From: Corynespora cassiicola
Taxonomy: Eukaryota > Ascomycota > Dothideomycetes > Pleosporales > Corynesporascaceae
Direction of reading: 5' to 3'
Assembly (NCBI GenBank): GCA_022059125.1
Contig: JAEUWY010000020.1
Span: 1,426,001-1,490,000, forward strand
DNA length: 64,000 nucleotides
Below are positions 1 to 10,873 of this stretch, one piece after another. Under the pieces are notes generated by a model. That model did no database searches, was not told the origin of the DNA, and was given only the letters and a program-made list of their open reading frames with translations. Every line of letters begins with the position of its first letter. The stretch's first letter is position 1. The position numbers were made by a program, and so were the translations under genes.

Positions 1-1188
1 GGCTCCCAATAGCTGATCATCCTCTCCATCCACCAGGGTCGGCGAGGTATCTGTTACATTGGAGCTTGTGGGAGCGGCGAGGACAGTCTCATTGGAATAG
101 CTCTTGAGAATGACCATATCAGCAGGTACGCGCTGGTCCTTACCCAACTTGACAATATCCCCGACCTTGAGGCTTCGTGAAGGCTTGATAACTTCCCAGA
201 AGTGAGCAGTTGGTAGTCCCTTGTTTGTTGACAGCCGCTGCTCTTCGTCCTCGATGTCAGTCAAGCGGCCTCCGCCCCTTCTTGACCCCCTCTTCAACCT
301 ATTCTTCTTGTCGGAGCTCTTCCCCGGCGCAACGCCATTCCCAATGCTGTTCTCCTCAAATTTCAGAACGGTATAGCCCTCCGAGTTGGCTTCGGCGTCC
401 CGGCGCCGTCGCGCAATGTCGTCCAGTGCCTCTTTTCCCAGCGTGATGGTTATGACAAAGGCCAGCGGGGCAATGTAGGTGGAAAGGTAACCGATTCGAA
501 GGACGGGTATAATCTGCGACAATGCTACAAGCAAGAAATACATGTTGATGAAAAAGGAGAATTCGTTGTACAAGGTTCGTGGTAGAAAGCTCCATGGGGT
601 ATATTTGGCGTTGGATACGGCATTGGCGGGAAACCTGGTAGTCTGCAACTGCCCCACGGAAATGGTGCGCTGAGTGGTTGGGTCATGCTCTTCTTCAGCG
701 TCTGATTCTGGACCGGCTGTTTCCCCCAGCTGGATACCTGGTGTGTTCGGGCGCGACGTAGATAGAAAACTCGGGAGACGCAGACTGGAGCCTAGCCGGG
801 ACAAAGCACTCGGGGCGCGCTGGTGGGCTCTTCTCCGGGGGTTATGCGAAGGCAGCAAGGGGGCGTCGTCGTCGCCAGACTGGCCAAAGCTACCAGCCGA
901 GTTCCTGTTGCCGCCATCGTCGTCGTCTATCAGGCCTCTGAGGTCCTCCTCTTCCTCCTCCTGCGGCTTCCTGTTCCTCCGCAAGCGACCGACTCTGAGG
1001 TTCCTCAGCGGTATCCTGGCTCCCAGCTCGCTGTATGGCCTCCGCTGTTCCCTCGACTGGCGGCGCGGGGGCGAAGCATCATTGCGCGAGTTTGCGGCGA
1101 GCGGGTCGAGCTCCTCAAGATCGAGCTCGAGGTCGGAGTCGGCATCGTCGGGGGCATTTGGCTGGTGGTATTGATGAGGGGCGGCCAT
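1..1188 (-). CDS. NEO1: NEO1-type P4-ATPase (phospholipid flippase), 5' part, cut by window edge
   Basis: The frame is open without an intron from the ATG at 1188 to base 1 (396 codons). The N-terminus is acidic and low in complexity (DLELDLEELD, then E and D runs). Next come TM1 (about residues 209-231, FINMYFLLVALSQIIPVL), TM2 (about 233-251, IAPLAFVITITLGKEALDD) and the start of the actuator domain with the P-type signature KVGDIVKLGKDQRVPADMVI (about 341-360). The pattern matches Neo1/ATP9 flippases, which act in Golgi and endosomal membranes without a Cdc50 partner. The phosphorylation motif and the rest (about 900 residues) lie outside the window. The gene is head to head with SEC16, 930 bp away. 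The family call is strong; NEO1 rather than a Drs2 or Dnf type rests on the N-terminal and TM1-2 sequence. Confidence 0.9.
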   Translation of the reverse strand, partial: MAAPHQYHQPNAPDDADSDLELDLEELDPLAANSRNDASPPRRQSREQRRPYSELGARIPLRNLRVGRLRRNRKPQEEEEEDLRGLIDDDDGGNRNSAGSFGQSGDDDAPLLPSHNPRRRAHQRAPSALSRLGSSLRLPSFLSTSRPNTPGIQLGETAGPESDAEEEHDPTTQRTISVGQLQTTRFPANAVSNAKYTPWSFLPRTLYNEFSFFINMYFLLVALSQIIPVLRIGYLSTYIAPLAFVITITLGKEALDDIARRRRDAEANSEGYTVLKFEENSIGNGVAPGKSSDKKNRLKRGSRRGGGRLTDIEDEEQRLSTNKGLPTAHFWEVIKPSRSLKVGDIVKLGKDQRVPADMVILKSYSNETVLAAPTSSNVTDTSPTLVDGEDDQLLGA

Positions 1189-2118
1189 GGCTCATGGGGG
1201 TGCGAGGGAAGGGCGGCAGCTAGGACCGCAACATATATTCGGGGTCGCTGGGCGCAGATTCGGGGGTCCGCGGTGCGCGCTGGCGTGGCTCTTTGCGGAG
1301 TTGCAGGCGGCCAGATGTCCTGTTTCGAGGGCTCGGCGGGCGTGGAGATGGGCGGCGGCGTGCGGATCAGCGGACTCCCGGGCGGGCTGGAGCACAGGAG
1401 AGGAGCAGAGCAGAGCAGAGGCAGCAGGCCACGGTGGATATCAGGGCAGAGTCAGGGCCGGGGCAGGCGGCAGGCGGCAGGCGTGTTGGAGCACGTCGAG
1501 CTGCACCGCCACGGGTCGCGCCTCGTCCGTCGGTCGTCGGCGCTGGCTGGTGCTGGCTGGCGGGCTGGGCCTGCGCGACAAGCAATATGACATGGGTGCT
1601 TCAACCATTCCCAGCGTCCAGGAACACATGTCCTTTACCACGACCTTCTGCCTCGACGCTTCCCACATGGCCATGCTGCCGCGCCTCATGTCCTCTTGCT
1701 AGTCCTCGCGCGCCCCGAGCACTGTGAAAGAGCGCCTCCCCTGCGCCCCGCCGTCTGCTGCATTTTTTCTTGCCCTTCTCCTGTACAGGTACGTGACCCA
1801 TGCTGTGACCTCCAAAGGGATGCTGCCCCCCGACTCCTTTCTCTGGCCCAACGCCACCCGGCGCGTTGCCTACCACTCGACCCTCCTTCAATCGTCCGCC
1901 CTGCGCATACCGCTCTCGCATCCACCGTGTCCACTGCTGCCAAAGCACATCCCGCGACCTAATCGACGACGCGACGGGCGCTGGCCATGTACACGTTCGA
2001 CTCCACCCTGCCCACCACCACCGCTGCCTCCTGAGCCGGCCAGCCCCTAGATCCACCGCTGATTGCGCTCCCTAGTACTTGCATATACCCCATTTACCGG
2101 TAGACGATAATTTCCATA
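1189..2118. promoter_or_regulatory. Divergent intergenic region between NEO1 and SEC16
   Basis: This 930-bp stretch separates two divergently transcribed secretory-pathway genes. It is GC-rich on the NEO1 side (1200-1600) and pyrimidine-rich on the plus strand from about 1740 to 2090, as expected for a SEC16 core promoter and leader. A short AGAGC-type repeat lies near 1399-1425. Short ORFs here overlap in several frames and none has a recognisable domain. Confidence 0.5.
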
Positions 2119-5100
2119 ATGGAGAACGAGGACGGCCCCAATTTCTCCTACGCTTACAGTGGCGCCTCGACGGCCCTGCCAGCAGCCCAGTCGTGGAATC
2201 CCGCCCTGAGGCCCGACAACGTGACCGACTCGAGCGATGCGCCTAGTCTGAAGGAGCTGCAGCCATCGCCACAGATTGTCCCGCAGTCGAAGCCCGAGCT
2301 CGACTCAAGTGCCGACGACGAGGACGAGCTGCCCGAGTTGCCCGCCTTGCCCGCGACCTCGGTAGCAGCACCGCCCGTCAGCAATGACAACCCACCCCAC
2401 GAGCCCATCGCCGCCCCCGCCCATGACGACTTGTTGAACCGCAATGATCCTACCGATGCGCCCGCAAGCCCTCCGCGGCCTCCGCGGAGCGAGCAAATAG
2501 CAGGCGGAGTTAGCGGAGTTGAGCCCGAACCTGAGACCAGCGAAGAGGAGGAGGAGGAGGAGGAGGAAGAAGAAGAAGAAGAAGAAGAGTCTAGCGAAGA
2601 GTCTAGCGAAGAGGAAGAGCTCCCGACAGTCCCAGCCAAGAGCGCGGAAACTGTACAGCCTTCTGTGGAAGCGGCACAGCCTCAGCCCGTCGCTCAAGAT
2701 TCGGAAGACTCGGAGGAGTCGGAGGAATCGGAAGAGTCGTCAGATGCAGAAGCTTCGGAAGAACACCCTGAGGAGCACTACGAGCATCAGGGTGAGGCAA
2801 CTATACTCGAGGAGGCTGTTGCCGACAGTGCAAAGGCACCCCTCGTGGCTAGTGCGACTCCAGCAGAAGACGACTGGGGCTCCTCTGACGACGTTTTCGA
2901 TATTGGAGGAAAGCCGCAGGATGCGCCAGCAGAGACCCCGCTCTCTGCGCCACTCCAACCATCCCAAGCAGGAGCAGCCGGAACCACTGTCGGAGACGAG
3001 GTCATTGGAGACACAACGGTTGGCGGCAATACTGGAGACGATATCGATTGGGGCAACACCGATGACCAGGACTTCTTTGGCGGAGCTAGCATAGCCCAGG
3101 CTGTCGAACCACAGCAGTCCACCGACCAGTCACCTGGTGCCCACATAGTCGAAGACTCAAGCTCCAAGCCGGCCGCTGATCCCGTGTGGGATTTGGAACT
3201 GGATGATGATCTACTGGACGACGACCTCTTGCCTGAGAGTGAAGCACCCGTCTTTGAATTGGACGACGATGAAGGATTTCTGGAAGACGAACCTTCTAGA
3301 CCTGCGCCGGCGCCTGTCCAATCTACCCACTCTGGCTCAACTACTGCAAGCAGATATGCGCCCCAGGCAGCACAAGCCCCCCAGCCTGTCGCATCACCGT
3401 ATGGGGTGCCGACTCCTCCTTTGACCAATTTCTCCCAGATCGATCCGAAGAAACCGGCCGTGGCCCCTCCTGTAGCATATGGCGCATATGGCCAACCAGC
3501 AAGGCCACCCATGACAAGCTCCGCACAGAGCTTCGTCGACAAGTCCAAAGGAGGCTATCACTCTCCCTACGATCTGCCTGAAGACATTGTAACTCAACGG
3601 AAACGACCGGCCCCTCGGCCATCTACTGGGCCAGTTGTACAAGGCCCTCCCCCTCCTCCACGAAGCAGTAGCATGTCTAACGCCCCGCCTCGTCCTCTCC
3701 CTCCTTCCAATGTATCAGCTACCAGCATATCTCCGCCATCTTCGGGTCATTCCATGCAATCTCACATGACTGGCCTGCCGCTAAATGCCCCGCCAAAACC
3801 CGCTCCTCCTTCGAGACCAGCTTCAACCGACTTCTTCGCGGAACTACCTGTCACGTCAAAGCCCAAGCTGTCGCCACGTTATACCCCCCAGCAGAACGTG
3901 CCGCAGCAACCCCAGACCCTGCATGCACCACCACCTCCGCTCAATGCTCGCGCATCATCATCATCATTGAGAAACCAGATTTTGCCAGACTCTGATATCG
4001 TCCCACAGCTTCAACAACCGGACCGACTGCCCGTATTTCCCGACCAGCCATCTGCGCCAGTGCGCTCCAACAGTCTACCAGTCCCTCAGCCCGCAGCGCC
4101 ACCACCATCTACGCGATATTCTCCGGCACCTCCACCGTCGGCCCCATCCGTCCCTTCGGCCAATAGCAGATACTCGCCTGCACCTCCGCCAGCGCAAACC
4201 CATGCACAAACTCCAACTGCACCTCATCGACCTCCTGTACAGCCATACGCGCCACGCACCTCTAGCCCACTTGCTCATCATACTCTTACCCGGGAACAAA
4301 ATGCAGCAGCGCAGCATACATCCTATCCTCTTGGCCAACACAACCTTCAGTCGCCTGAGAGTATTACCAGAGCTCAATTCAAGAGTCCCTTGGAAGGGGT
4401 AAACGAAGTTGATGAGCAGGGGCAGCCTCAGCCTTCGACAATGCCTAGGACATCTGGGTCCGCAACTCCACCCCCACGAAGCAGCCCCTCTTCGGCAGTT
4501 GGCTCACCCAGGAAAACAAGCTATACACCCCAGCATCAGTCGATACCTACCTCAGCCTCAATGCCCATGCCTCCGCCTCGCGCTTCGTCGCAGTCTCCTA
4601 CTGCGACTATGAAACAGCGTCCTGCATCCGGAGGATACATGTCTCCCACATCGACAATCGGAGCACTACCCACTATCCAAGGCCTTAATAGAATCCCCCA
4701 TAGGCGGCAAGTGTCTCATGATTACGAATGCATTCCCCCAATCGATGAACGCGTTCATGATCCACTAGAGCGATGGAAGGGAGCGCCCATCTTCACTTGG
4801 GGTCTGGGCGGTACCGTTATTACATCTTTCCCTCAAAAGATTCCCCGCTACGGTGGTGGGGCATCTGCGCCTATGTTGAAATGCAGCCCCGGTGAGATCA
4901 AAGTCAATAGTATCAAGGAAACTCTGCCACTGCCAGAAGATGTCGCCAAATTCCCTGGTCCACTCAAAAAGAGCAAGAAGAAAGATGTGTCAGCCTGGTT
5001 GGGCCGACGCATTGAGGCACTAGAGAATCAGTTGAAAGACCCTGGACTTGAACACATCATGCCTGCAGATGACATCAAGCGACTCGAAGAAAAGACTCTT

Positions 5101-7614
5101 CTTTGGAAGGTGCTGCAGCTGCTTGTCGACCATGATGGCCACCTCGAAGGTAATCCCACCGTGGAGGCTGCTGTCCGCAAAGTCTTGTCGCCGGAAAGCG
5201 AAAACTCAGCATCAGACCCGGAAGATTCGTTTTCAACCCCTGCCGACTTGGTCGGTATCACTCGATCGGACACGGCTGCCGTTCAAGCTGAGGCTATTGA
5301 CCCTCGGGCCGTGGAAGAGCTGCGAAATTTTCTCACCAAGGGAGACCGAGAAAAGGCTGTGTGGCATGCAGTAGATCAGCGTCTTTGGGGCCACGCCATG
5401 CTTTTATCGTCTACCCTGAACAAGGATATCTGGAAACAGGTTGTTCAAGAGTTTGTGCGAAAGGAAGTCAAGAAGGTCGGACGTGGAAACCAAGCTTTGG
5501 CAGTGCTGTACGAAGTGTTTGCTGGCAACCATGAAGACTGCATCGATGAGCTAGTGCCAGCATCTGCACGGGCTGGGTTCCAGATGGTGAGCACTGATGG
5601 TGCCGGATCAGCACACAATGCCCTACAGGGACTAGACAAGTGGCGCGAGACACTTGCTCTCGTGTTAAACAACCGCAGTGAGAATGATGCGTCGGCCTTG
5701 CTTTCCCTAGGAAAGCTTCTTGCCAGCTACGGACGCGTGGAAGCGGCCCACATCTGCTCCATTTTCGCGCGATCCGTTGCTCACGTCGGTGGAGTTGATG
5801 ATACTCAGGCCGATATCGTGCTCATTGGCGCTGATCATCGTCGAAATCCTTTAGAGGTTGGGGTCGACGTGGAGCCAATTCTACTTACCGAAGTCTACGA
5901 GTTCGCCCTCTCTCTATCAGCCCAAGGAGGATCATACATCATTCCTCATCTGCAGAACTACAAACTCGCGCACGCATACCAGCTGGCCGAGTATGGCCAT
6001 CGCGCAGATGCCCAGGCGTACTGCGATGCGATTACCACCTCTATGAAGTCGACTACAAGGATCTCGCCCTACTATAATGCAAGCTTCATAGCAAGCCTCG
6101 AGGATCTGAGCAAACGCCTCTCCCAGTCTCCCAAGGATGGCTCATCTTCTTGGATCTCCAAGCCAAGTATGGACAAGGTTTCTAGCTCGTTACTCTCCAA
6201 GTTCAACAGCTTCATCGCTGGCGACGATGATGAGGGTGTATCGAATGGCTCACCAGGTGGTGAAGTTGGACCCTTTGCTAAGATTGCTGGCAATACTCCC
6301 AACAACCTCAGCCCGTCCCAATCCAGTGCAGATTTGTATGGCGCCTACAGCGGCTATGGAGGGTCTGCGGCGGCTCCTGCTGCCCCTGCCCCCTCAAACT
6401 CGAGGTATGCTCCGTCTAACGCCTATGCACCCAGGACGTCGTTGGATCAGAACCGATCTCGCTATGAGCCACAGGGACGGCCTTCCTTGGAATCTGCGGA
6501 TGGGGCAATGGGAGGACGAGCCGCCTCTGATACTTATCTGCTGTCACCACAAGCTTCCGGGCCGTATACGCCTGCTCAGGCTCAATTCAGCCCCCCATCT
6601 CAGACAAAGTCGCAGACATACTCACCCCTCAGAGCCGATGCACCTACGCCGCTTTATGGCAACTCATACCAGCCAACGGCGCCAGCCGAGGAGTCCATGC
6701 CAGCTTTTGGGGGTTACTTGCGGCCCCAGGCGAGCTTCGATGAGCCTGCGCCACCTGCAGCATCATCTGGCGGCAATGAGCCCCTTTCAACTGGCTATGA
6801 GCCGCCTGCTAGCTCCTATGAGCCCCCTTCGACTGGTTATGAACCCCCCTCTTATCAACCATATAACCCGGATGACGAGCCAGATTCTCCAGTCGAGACA
6901 AAGCCAAAGAAGAAGTCCTTCATGGACGATGACGATGACGACATCGCCACCCGTGCAGCCGCTCTCAAAGATCCCAAAAAGTCCGAAGCCGACCGCAAAG
7001 CCGACGAGGCCTTCCGCAAGGCGGCCGAAGCCGACGCCCAGCGGGACAAGGAGGCCGCAGCGAAAAAGAGCGGCGGCGGCTGGTTCGGCGGCTGGTTCAA
7101 GAAGGACCCCAACGCCGGCCCAGGCCCCATCAAGGCCAAGCTCGGAGAGGAAAACTCCTTTTACTACGACCCCGACCTCAAGAAATGGGTTAACAAGAAG
7201 GCTGGCGCCGCGGAAGCTTCGAAACCGATGGCTACCCCTCCCCCGCCGAAGGGCGGACCCCCTGCGCGCAGTACGTCGGGTGGCTCGATGGGCCCGCCGT
7301 CCTCGCTGCCTTCGCCCGGCATGCTCGGCGCGCCGCCTACATCGAATCCGCAGCGCAGCTCCTCGATGCCGCCGCCCATGGGCATGCCCGGCTCCCGCGC
7401 TTCGACGCCCGGCATCCCGTCGGACAACGAAGGCAGGCCGCCCGTGCTGGCGCGCCCGCCGGGGCTCGCAGGCAGTGGGCCGCCGTCCAGGCCTAGCACG
7501 GGCATGAGCAATGCGTCGAGCATCGATGATTTGATCGGCGCGCCGCAGGCGAGGAAGGGTGCGGCGAGCAAGAAGAAGAAGGGTGGGAGGTATGTGGATG
7601 TCATGGCCAAGTAG
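2119..7614 (+). CDS. SEC16: SEC16, COPII coat assembly scaffold at ER exit sites
   Basis: Unspliced frame of 1,831 residues, close to the usual fungal Sec16 size. Layout: an acidic N-terminal third with a run of Glu (about residues 138-165); a long Pro/Ser-rich middle; a conserved block from about residue 868 (DPLERWKGAPIFTWGLGG); the helical ancestral coatomer element from about 1058 (DPRAVEELRNFL, then KAVWHAVDQRLWGHAMLLSS), which in the family binds Sec13; further Pro/Tyr-rich sequence with YEPP repeats; and the C-terminal segment GGWFGGWFKKDPNAGPGP with FYYDPDLKKWVNKK, which in the family contacts Sec23. Sec16 organises Sec23/24-Sec13/31 coats at ER exit sites. The start at 2119 follows a pyrimidine-rich leader. 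No oddity beyond the usual low complexity. Confidence 0.95.
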   Translation: MENEDGPNFSYAYSGASTALPAAQSWNPALRPDNVTDSSDAPSLKELQPSPQIVPQSKPELDSSADDEDELPELPALPATSVAAPPVSNDNPPHEPIAAPAHDDLLNRNDPTDAPASPPRPPRSEQIAGGVSGVEPEPETSEEEEEEEEEEEEEEEESSEESSEEEELPTVPAKSAETVQPSVEAAQPQPVAQDSEDSEESEESEESSDAEASEEHPEEHYEHQGEATILEEAVADSAKAPLVASATPAEDDWGSSDDVFDIGGKPQDAPAETPLSAPLQPSQAGAAGTTVGDEVIGDTTVGGNTGDDIDWGNTDDQDFFGGASIAQAVEPQQSTDQSPGAHIVEDSSSKPAADPVWDLELDDDLLDDDLLPESEAPVFELDDDEGFLEDEPSRPAPAPVQSTHSGSTTASRYAPQAAQAPQPVASPYGVPTPPLTNFSQIDPKKPAVAPPVAYGAYGQPARPPMTSSAQSFVDKSKGGYHSPYDLPEDIVTQRKRPAPRPSTGPVVQGPPPPPRSSSMSNAPPRPLPPSNVSATSISPPSSGHSMQSHMTGLPLNAPPKPAPPSRPASTDFFAELPVTSKPKLSPRYTPQQNVPQQPQTLHAPPPPLNARASSSSLRNQILPDSDIVPQLQQPDRLPVFPDQPSAPVRSNSLPVPQPAAPPPSTRYSPAPPPSAPSVPSANSRYSPAPPPAQTHAQTPTAPHRPPVQPYAPRTSSPLAHHTLTREQNAAAQHTSYPLGQHNLQSPESITRAQFKSPLEGVNEVDEQGQPQPSTMPRTSGSATPPPRSSPSSAVGSPRKTSYTPQHQSIPTSASMPMPPPRASSQSPTATMKQRPASGGYMSPTSTIGALPTIQGLNRIPHRRQVSHDYECIPPIDERVHDPLERWKGAPIFTWGLGGTVITSFPQKIPRYGGGASAPMLKCSPGEIKVNSIKETLPLPEDVAKFPGPLKKSKKKDVSAWLGRRIEALENQLKDPGLEHIMPADDIKRLEEKTLLWKVLQLLVDHDGHLEGNPTVEAAVRKVLSPESENSASDPEDSFSTPADLVGITRSDTAAVQAEAIDPRAVEELRNFLTKGDREKAVWHAVDQRLWGHAMLLSSTLNKDIWKQVVQEFVRKEVKKVGRGNQALAVLYEVFAGNHEDCIDELVPASARAGFQMVSTDGAGSAHNALQGLDKWRETLALVLNNRSENDASALLSLGKLLASYGRVEAAHICSIFARSVAHVGGVDDTQADIVLIGADHRRNPLEVGVDVEPILLTEVYEFALSLSAQGGSYIIPHLQNYKLAHAYQLAEYGHRADAQAYCDAITTSMKSTTRISPYYNASFIASLEDLSKRLSQSPKDGSSSWISKPSMDKVSSSLLSKFNSFIAGDDDEGVSNGSPGGEVGPFAKIAGNTPNNLSPSQSSADLYGAYSGYGGSAAAPAAPAPSNSRYAPSNAYAPRTSLDQNRSRYEPQGRPSLESADGAMGGRAASDTYLLSPQASGPYTPAQAQFSPPSQTKSQTYSPLRADAPTPLYGNSYQPTAPAEESMPAFGGYLRPQASFDEPAPPAASSGGNEPLSTGYEPPASSYEPPSTGYEPPSYQPYNPDDEPDSPVETKPKKKSFMDDDDDDIATRAAALKDPKKSEADRKADEAFRKAAEADAQRDKEAAAKKSGGGWFGGWFKKDPNAGPGPIKAKLGEENSFYYDPDLKKWVNKKAGAAEASKPMATPPPPKGGPPARSTSGGSMGPPSSLPSPGMLGAPPTSNPQRSSSMPPPMGMPGSRASTPGIPSDNEGRPPVLARPPGLAGSGPPSRPSTGMSNASSIDDLIGAPQARKGAASKKKKGGRYVDVMAK

Positions 7615-8347
7615 AGGCGAAGCTGGCTGGCTGTTGGCATGTGTTGATGGGATGAGTCGATGGGATGAGTCATGCATGAGGGGATGTTTGGACGTGGATG
7701 AGGCGTTTTCCTCCTGCTTTTTGCTGTTTGAGGGCCTTGGAATGGGGCTTCTTGTAGAAAAATGTGTTTTTATTAGATTTTTTTGTTTGGGAAGGGGGGT
7801 GATTGTGGGCTAATTGGCCGCCTTGAGGGCGCTGGCTAGTTGGCTGGGGTGGGTATGTCTTATGTTGAAGAAAGCATGATGGGAGGGTGGGAAAGGGTTC
7901 TTACATGGCATCATCTAATTGCATATTGTTCGTTTATGAGACTGGGCTTTGGTGTGTGAGAGGAGATTCTGATCTGCATGTGTATTCAACGCCGGCGTTG
8001 CGACGGTGCTGTGGTCGAGTGGTTGGAGGGCTTTCCACGTTTCGGCGGATGTAGCAGCAATGTTGCGCGCCCGTTCCCACGCCTTAGGTTCGGAGTTAAA
8101 AGGGCTAGGTTTTCAGGGGGCACAAGACGAAGAGGTGGTGTGTTACATGTGGGAAGGATCCATCATACAAGACATGCTCAGGCATAGAGCGCTGAAACAG
8201 AGTACCTGGGTAAATTTTGACCCTTGTATACGGGCAAGATATATAAGCAACCGAGACGCAATGTTGCCAGGACTATACGATAACCATATGCACATGTAGC
8301 ATTTTTGTCTCCATGTCCAGTCCCCCATCCCTCTATTCTCAATTAAC
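7615..8347. other. Convergent gap between SEC16 and the CLPTM1-family gene
   Basis: This holds the 3' flanks of two convergent genes. G/T-rich sequence at 7680-7860 suits a SEC16 3' UTR. A TATATAAG-like element near 8239 points at no open frame. A stretch at about 8005-8110 superficially resembles tRNA A and B boxes but cannot be folded (see rejected items). No gene seen. Confidence 0.5.
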
Positions 8348-10406
8348 TTACTTCCTCTTCCTTCCCTCGCCCTTCTTCTGCGCCCCCGACGCCTTCACAG
8401 CTCCCTCTCCCTTCTCCTGCACTTTAACCTCCTTGTCCGCGTCCGGGGCCGCTTCCAAGGGCTTGTTGGCAGTCTTCTCCTCTTCCTCCTCGTCATCGCC
8501 ACCCTGGCCAAACTCATTGACACGGTTGTAATCGACCTTGTAGATCCAGGTCTGGTACAGGTAAACGAAGAAGATGACGTCGTCACGGAGGGTGGCCAAG
8601 CGGTGGAGGGTGGGCATCTTGATGGTGAAGGCGAAGAGGTCGTCGATGAAGGTGTTCAAAAACTTGTACGTCATGGCACGGCCGGGCATGTGAGCGACGG
8701 ACTGGAGACGGTAGTTGATGTAGAGAGAGGGGACCATCATGAGGAATCCGTAGGCGTAGACGGAACCGACGAGCGTCGTGATGATGAACGAGTACCACGA
8801 CTTATGAGTGTCATACATGAGCGAGTAGACGGCGTAGGCCAGGAGCAGCGGAATAGCCACATAGTAGAGGTACTTGAAGGCGATTTCGTCGTACTCTTGC
8901 GTCTTCTTCTCTGTCTCGGAGAGGACGTGCTTGTCTTCGAATTTGATCGTGTAAGGGAGCAGAGAGCCTGCGGGGGTGGGGCGGACGCGCACGTTGACAG
9001 ACTTGGTAATCTTCCAGGCTTCAATGGCGATACCCATACCTTGACCGAAGAGAATCATCCAGGAAGTGTTCTCGTTGTTATCCATGAGGTACAGGAAGAT
9101 GACGGTCTGCATGAAGACGTTTGCGAGGATAGTGCGGACAGAAGTACCAATGTTGTCCTTCTTCTTACGCCAGTGCTGCACGTCGTTCTTGAAGGCAAGC
9201 ATCTCAAAGACCATGTGGAAGACGGAGACAACGGCAGTGAGGGCGAGCAAGTACGAGTTCGAGTCGATGAGGATCTCCTTGAACATCTCCATCTCGGAGC
9301 CATCACCACCAGTTGGGGAGGCCTGACCAGCCGCTGCTGCTGCTGCCTGAGAACGAATGTTCTCCTCCATGGATGCATAGAGATTGAACTTCCAGTTGGC
9401 CAAGTTGTTGAGCTGCACATTGAGCGGGAGCGTGCTGACAGTATCGTTGATCTCAATCATGTTCTTTTTGAGCTGCCAGAACGTGTTCTGGAAGAGTACA
9501 GGGTAGTACCAGCCATGCTGCCCCGTGGCATCCCTGGAACGCGTGGCGTCAAGCTGGAAGAACTGCCTAGGGCCAGGATGCATCGCAGGATAGTTGACCA
9601 CGCCAGAATCAGGGATCATGGCCAGGGTAAAATTGGGGTGATAGTACGAAGCAATGATCTTGGGCGTCTTTTTCTCCTCTTCAGTCTCCTCGTCATGAGC
9701 GGGCATATCAGAGAGCAAATTACGCGTCTTTGCGACCTTCTTCTTAGGCTGGTACTGAGTCAATGGGCGGATGAAATGGTACGCCTTGGTGGCATCGTAT
9801 CCAGGAGCCGTGGGATCCAAGATACTTCCACTCTGAGCGACATAGAAATGCGCGAACAAGGTTGCGTTATTCTGCACGGGCTTGGGCACAGCAAATTCGG
9901 TGTTGATCTCCCTGTTATCCTTGTAGTCTCCAAACTTGAAGCTCTTCTCGTCAATCAAGAGGCTCTCCTTGGGCATCGACTTTAGCGCCGGCATTGCGAG
10001 CGACGGAGAAATGTACATGGAGATGTCGACCTCGGTCCCCACCGGCCACATGGGCGCAATATTCTGCGGGATGGCATTGTACTGAGCGTCAGGATTCAGC
10101 TGGTGGGGTCGGTTTTCAAAGGCCGGAATCGAGACTTTGGCACCGCCGGTGGTGGTTACAGCGGCGCCCTTGGAGGGGTCGGCAGCTTGGGGTTGCGGGA
10201 GAAATTGCTTGGACGCAAACTGAATCAGGAGGAAGATACCAACGCTCTGGACGAGGGTACGCAGGATCTGCGAGGCGTAGGTGTCAGCATCGTCGTGGCA
10301 ATGAGAGTCGGAGAGCGCCGTCGGTTGGTGATGGCGGCCGCGGAATGGAAATACGTACACCTCCGGAGCCCTGCTGCTCTTGCTGCTGCTGCCTTCCCTC
10401 AGGCAT
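8348..10406 (-). CDS. CLPTM1-family multi-spanning ER/Golgi membrane protein
   Basis: Two exons, 10406-10359 and 10267-8348, separated by a 91-nt intron (donor GTACGT, acceptor CTCGCAG), give 655 residues. The first exon encodes a 16-residue Gln-rich leader (MPEGRQQQQEQQGSGG). An N-terminal membrane segment follows (LRTLVQSVGIFLLIQFASKQF), then a long lumenal domain with conserved MWPVGTEVDISMYIS and YHPNFTLAMIPDSGVVNYP stretches. A cluster of membrane helices comes after (LLALTAVVSVFHMVFEMLAFKND, FMQTVIFLYLMDN and others), then a charged tail rich in Glu and Lys. This is the cleft lip and palate TM protein 1 family; the human paralogue CLPTM1L has been described as an ER scramblase in GPI-anchor synthesis. 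The substrate here is not known. An upstream in-frame extension to 10687 reads through the intron and is not supported. Confidence 0.9.
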
Positions 10407-10873
10407 GACTCTTCACTGGCAAACTTTTTGACTGGTTGAAGGGGAAGATGCCAGATGAACAAACGGCTAGTAGATCCGCAGCGGGATGTCGGGCGCTGGA
10501 ATTCGGCGGTCGGTGGATATTTGTTGCGGCGTTGAACCCTTGGGGAGATGGGGCTAGTCCACCTCAGGAGTTCCCGGCCGCCTATGAGTCGCGCCACGAG
10601 GGGAAGTGCTGCAGTGATGCAAGTCAGATGCAGCGGACCCACATACACGGGCGAAAGCGTCTGTGGTGAATGTTGAACAAAAACCAAAGCACGCGGATCG
10701 TGAATGACTCAACCCTGAAGATATAAACCCCCGACCTCTTTTCTCCTTTTTCCCACGCCTTGCCAACTCACAGTTGCTTTCAGTTGTACGGCTTGCTTCC
10801 CCATTCTTCGTCCAATCCAATCCCATCCCACTTCCGAGATCCAGCACAGAACACACCCGACATACCCCACACC
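10407..10873. promoter_or_regulatory. Divergent promoter between the CLPTM1-family gene and the LOG-type gene
   Basis: A 467-bp shared upstream region. On the plus strand a TATAAA at 10722-10727 sits about 150 bp before the LOG-type ATG. A C/T-rich tract (about 10730-10870) follows it, which suits a fungal leader. Nothing else stands out. Confidence 0.5.
10722..10727 (+). promoter_or_regulatory. TATA-like element upstream of the LOG-type gene
   Basis: TATAAA lies 147 bp upstream of the chosen ATG at 10874, on the coding strand, followed by a pyrimidine-rich leader. Position and sequence fit a TATA box; no transcript start is known. Confidence 0.4.

Noticed and set aside
6137..7507. 456-codon frame overlapping the 3' part of SEC16
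   Set aside because: Same strand, another frame; Arg/Pro/Thr-rich and without a domain, while the SEC16 frame carries the conserved C-terminus.
8005..8110. tRNA-like A box (TGGTCGAGTGGTTGGAGG) and B-box-like GGTTCGGAGTT
   Set aside because: No acceptor stem pairing and no sound anticodon stem could be drawn; the B box lacks the CC after GGTTCGANN.
8603..9985. 460-codon plus-strand frame
   Set aside because: It lies fully antisense to the CLPTM1-family exon; its Val/Glu/Asp/His-rich content is what codon bias on the other strand produces, and it has no domain.
10407..10687. N-terminal extension of the CLPTM1-family frame
   Set aside because: It requires reading through a good intron (GTACGT...GCAG) and adds sequence without a family match; the start at 10406 with a spliced first exon is better.
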